Source: an uncultured Prevotellaceae bacterium (GTDB lineage: Bacteria; Bacteroidota; Bacteroidia; Bacteroidales; Bacteroidaceae). Taken from it: a stretch of DNA of 8,384 nucleotides. The translations under genes were made by a program, and so were the position numbers. The notes under the pieces were generated by a model. It ran no database searches. It worked only from the letters and a program-made list of their open reading frames with translations, and had not been told where the DNA came from. Positions 6,807-8,384 of this stretch are shown here, piece by piece (within the stretch, counting starts at the first letter, position 1; every line of letters starts with the position of its first letter). The stretch spans positions 1 to 8,384 of the forward strand of contig CALYTD010000039.1 in the NCBI GenBank assembly GCA_945486445.1. The letters run 5' to 3'.

Positions 6807-7829
6807 ATGGCAAAAGTAGTAACATTGGGCGAAATTATGCTTCGCCTTTCTCCTAATGGTCAAGACCGTTTTATTCAGACAGACATCTTCCGTATTATTC
6901 CTGGTGGTGGCGAAGCCAACGTCGCTATAAGTTGTGCGAACTATGGCCACGATGCCTATCTTGTAACAAAACTCCCTGCACATGAAATTGGTCAAATAGC
7001 TGTTAACTCACTACGTCGTTACGGTGTAAACACACAATACATTGCTCGTGGCGGTGACCGTGTAGGTCTGTATTATTGTGAAACTGGTGCATCTATGCGC
7101 CCTTCAAAGGTAATATATGACCGTGCAAACTCAGCTATTGCAGAGGCAGATCCTTCAGATTTTGATTTTGATGCTATCATGGAGGGGGCAGATTGGTTCC
7201 ACTGGTCTGGTATAACTCCTGCTATATCAGACAAAGCAGCAGAACTTACAAAACTTGCATGCGAAGCAGCAAAACGTCATGGCGTAACCGTATCTGTTGA
7301 CCTTAATTTCCGTAAGAAGTTATGGACATCAGAAAAAGCAATATCTATCATGCGCCCACTCATGCAGTATGTCGATGTATGTATCGGCAACGAAGAGGAT
7401 GCAGAGTTGTGTCTCGGCTTCAAACCAGAGGCAGATGTTGAGGGTGGAGAGACAAACGCAGCCGGTTATGAAGGCATCTTCAAACAGATGAAGGAGACGT
7501 TCGGCTTCAAGTATGTTGTTTCTACACTCCGCGAGTCTTTCTCTGCTACGTTCAATGGTTGGAAAGCTCTGATCTATGACGGTAAGGAATTCTACCAGTC
7601 AAAGCGTTATGAAATCAACCCTATCATCGATCGCGTAGGCGGTGGTGACTCTTTCTCCGGCGGTCTTATCCATGGCCTCCTTACAAAGGAAACACAAGGT
7701 GAGGCATTGGAGTTCGCTGTTGCAGCATCAGCCCTCAAGCATACCATCAACGGTGATTACAACCTTGTAAGCGTAGCCGAGGTAGAGGCTCTTGCAGGTG
7801 GCAACGCTAACGGTCGTGTACAACGTTAA
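6807..7829 (+). CDS. kdgK: 2-keto-3-deoxygluconate kinase KdgK (PfkB family)
   Basis: This 340-residue cytoplasmic ribokinase-fold enzyme phosphorylates KDG with ATP to 2-keto-3-deoxy-6-phosphogluconate. The N-terminal part has GEIMLRLSP (8-16) and the substrate-side glycine motif PGGGEANVAISCANYG (32-47). VDLNFRKKLW (164-173) and GNEEDAELCLG (194-204) are typical of KDG kinases. The C-terminal PfkB signature DRVGGGDSFSGGLIHG (275-290) supplies catalytic base D281; the anion hole reads GGGD instead of the commoner GAGD. Its length fits the family. The start is the ATG at 6807, with no Shine-Dalgarno sequence. All Arg codons are CGT or CGC, suggesting strong expression, whereas the clpC end also uses AGA/AGG. 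The aldolase gene follows after 82 bp on the same strand, and the divergent regulator and uxaA make the substrate assignment coherent. Confidence 0.93.
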   Translation: MAKVVTLGEIMLRLSPNGQDRFIQTDIFRIIPGGGEANVAISCANYGHDAYLVTKLPAHEIGQIAVNSLRRYGVNTQYIARGGDRVGLYYCETGASMRPSKVIYDRANSAIAEADPSDFDFDAIMEGADWFHWSGITPAISDKAAELTKLACEAAKRHGVTVSVDLNFRKKLWTSEKAISIMRPLMQYVDVCIGNEEDAELCLGFKPEADVEGGETNAAGYEGIFKQMKETFGFKYVVSTLRESFSATFNGWKALIYDGKEFYQSKRYEINPIIDRVGGGDSFSGGLIHGLLTKETQGEALEFAVAASALKHTINGDYNLVSVAEVEALAGGNANGRVQR

Positions 7830-7853
7830 AACAATTGGACAGCATATCATATA

Positions 7854-7863
7854 GTGTGCACAC
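7854..7863. promoter_or_regulatory. 10-bp palindrome GTGTGCACAC between kdgK and eda
   Basis: A perfect 10-bp palindrome lies in the 82-bp gap before eda. It is related to TGTGCGAACACA in the divergent promoter region, as both begin TGTGC and end ACACA. It could be a regulator site or an incidental palindrome. No TAnnTTTG promoter is visible in this gap, so eda is probably transcribed from the kdgK promoter. Confidence 0.3.
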
Positions 7864-7911
7864 ATTATTATATTATAGATAATGCCAGCACGACATTAAA
7901 CAAATAACAAA

Positions 7912-8384
7912 ATGGCAAAATTTGATAAACTCGCCGTCATGCAGAAGATTGCAGCGGCTCCAATGGTTCCAGTATTCTACAATAAAGATGTAGAAGTAGC
8001 AAAGAAAGTCGTTAAAGCTTGTTACGATGGTGGTGTACGAGCATTTGAATTCACCAACCGTGGCGACTTCGCTCAGGAAGTATTTGCAGAACTTGCTAAG
8101 TACGTTGACAAAGAATGTCCAGAGCTTGCTCTTGGCATTGGTTCCGTTGTTGATGCCCCAACAGCAGCACTATATTTGCAACTTGGTGCCAACTTCATCG
8201 TCGGCCCACTGTTCAACCCAGACATTGCGATTGTTTGCAATCGCCGTTGCGTAACATATTGTCCTGGTTGTCTTACTCCTTCCGAGATTGGAAAGGCACA
8301 AGAGGTAGGCTGCGATTTCACCAAAGTATTCCCTGGTGACGTAGTTGGTCCTAACCTTATCAAGGGTCTAATGGCACCAATGCC
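7912..8384 (+). CDS. eda: KDPG (2-keto-3-deoxy-6-phosphogluconate) aldolase, 5' part
   Basis: The enzyme cleaves KDPG to pyruvate and glyceraldehyde-3-phosphate, the last step of the module. It is a cytoplasmic class I TIM-barrel aldolase. About 157 codons are present; the gene runs off the window, and the family usually reaches about 205-225 residues. Visible motifs are [10 protein letters not shown] (17-26), [12 protein letters not shown] (40-51) with general acid/base E46, [20 protein letters not shown] (73-92), ANFIVGP (93-99), [11 protein letters not shown] (116-126) and DFTKVFPGD (135-143), with K138 as the Schiff-base lysine. The start ATG at 7912 follows an A-rich leader without a Shine-Dalgarno sequence. 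No other substrate is suggested by the context, although family members also act on 4-hydroxy-2-oxoglutarate. It is probably co-transcribed with kdgK. Confidence 0.92.
   Translation, partial: MAKFDKLAVMQKIAAAPMVPVFYNKDVEVAKKVVKACYDGGVRAFEFTNRGDFAQEVFAELAKYVDKECPELALGIGSVVDAPTAALYLQLGANFIVGPLFNPDIAIVCNRRCVTYCPGCLTPSEIGKAQEVGCDFTKVFPGDVVGPNLIKGLMAPM

Noticed and set aside
7869..7882. A/T-rich near-repeat stretch between kdgK and eda as a terminator or promoter
   Set aside because: It has no stable G/C stem and no TAnnTTTG box; it is probably just A/T-rich spacer.
8073..8363. Minus-strand open frame opposite eda
   Set aside because: The plus strand encodes a clear KDPG aldolase with its catalytic Glu and Lys; the reverse frame is a shadow.

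Overview
The window looks like chromosomal DNA of a Bacteroidota member, probably Prevotella-like. The case for this is Bacteroidota-type promoter elements (TTTG, about 19 bp, then TAnnTTTG), A/T-rich leaders without Shine-Dalgarno sequences, and proteins resembling those of that phylum. Genus is inference; no rRNA or other marker is present. I see no tRNA, rRNA, CRISPR array, insertion sequence or phage gene.

Layout. (1) 1-459, + strand: the C-terminal end of a ClpC-type AAA+ chaperone, with an odd first ~20 residues. (2) 460-624: a convergent intergenic region holding a 58-bp elaborate hairpin (489-546). (3) 625-3762, - strand: a tight three-gene cluster, read right to left. It encodes a lipoprotein-anchored fused substrate-binding/permease protein, an ABC ATPase with an extra ~120-residue C-terminal domain, and a guanine deaminase whose start codon overlaps the ATPase stop (ATGA). 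(4) 3866-3899: a strong hairpin terminator directly behind uxaA. (5) 3904-6522, - strand: altronate dehydratase (uxaA) and, upstream of it, a LacI-family regulator. (6) 6523-6806: a divergent regulatory region with a near-perfect Bacteroidota promoter for kdgK, a weaker one for the regulator, phased A/T tracts and several inverted repeats. (7) 6807-8384, + strand: KDG kinase (kdgK), then a KDPG aldolase (eda) cut off by the window end.

The right half is a hexuronate catabolic module. UxaA dehydrates D-altronate to 2-keto-3-deoxygluconate (KDG), KdgK phosphorylates KDG to KDPG, and the aldolase splits KDPG into pyruvate and glyceraldehyde-3-phosphate. The divergently transcribed LacI-type protein is the obvious local regulator. 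The isomerase (UxaC), the altronate-forming reductase (UxaB) and a transporter are not in the window.

The left half is a polar amino-acid-type ABC uptake system coupled to guanine deaminase, which suggests nitrogen scavenging. Its most unusual part is the binding domain: the sequence order is lobe 2 and then lobe 1, as in a circular permutation of the classical HisJ/GlnH fold. The ATPase also carries an unidentified C-terminal domain.
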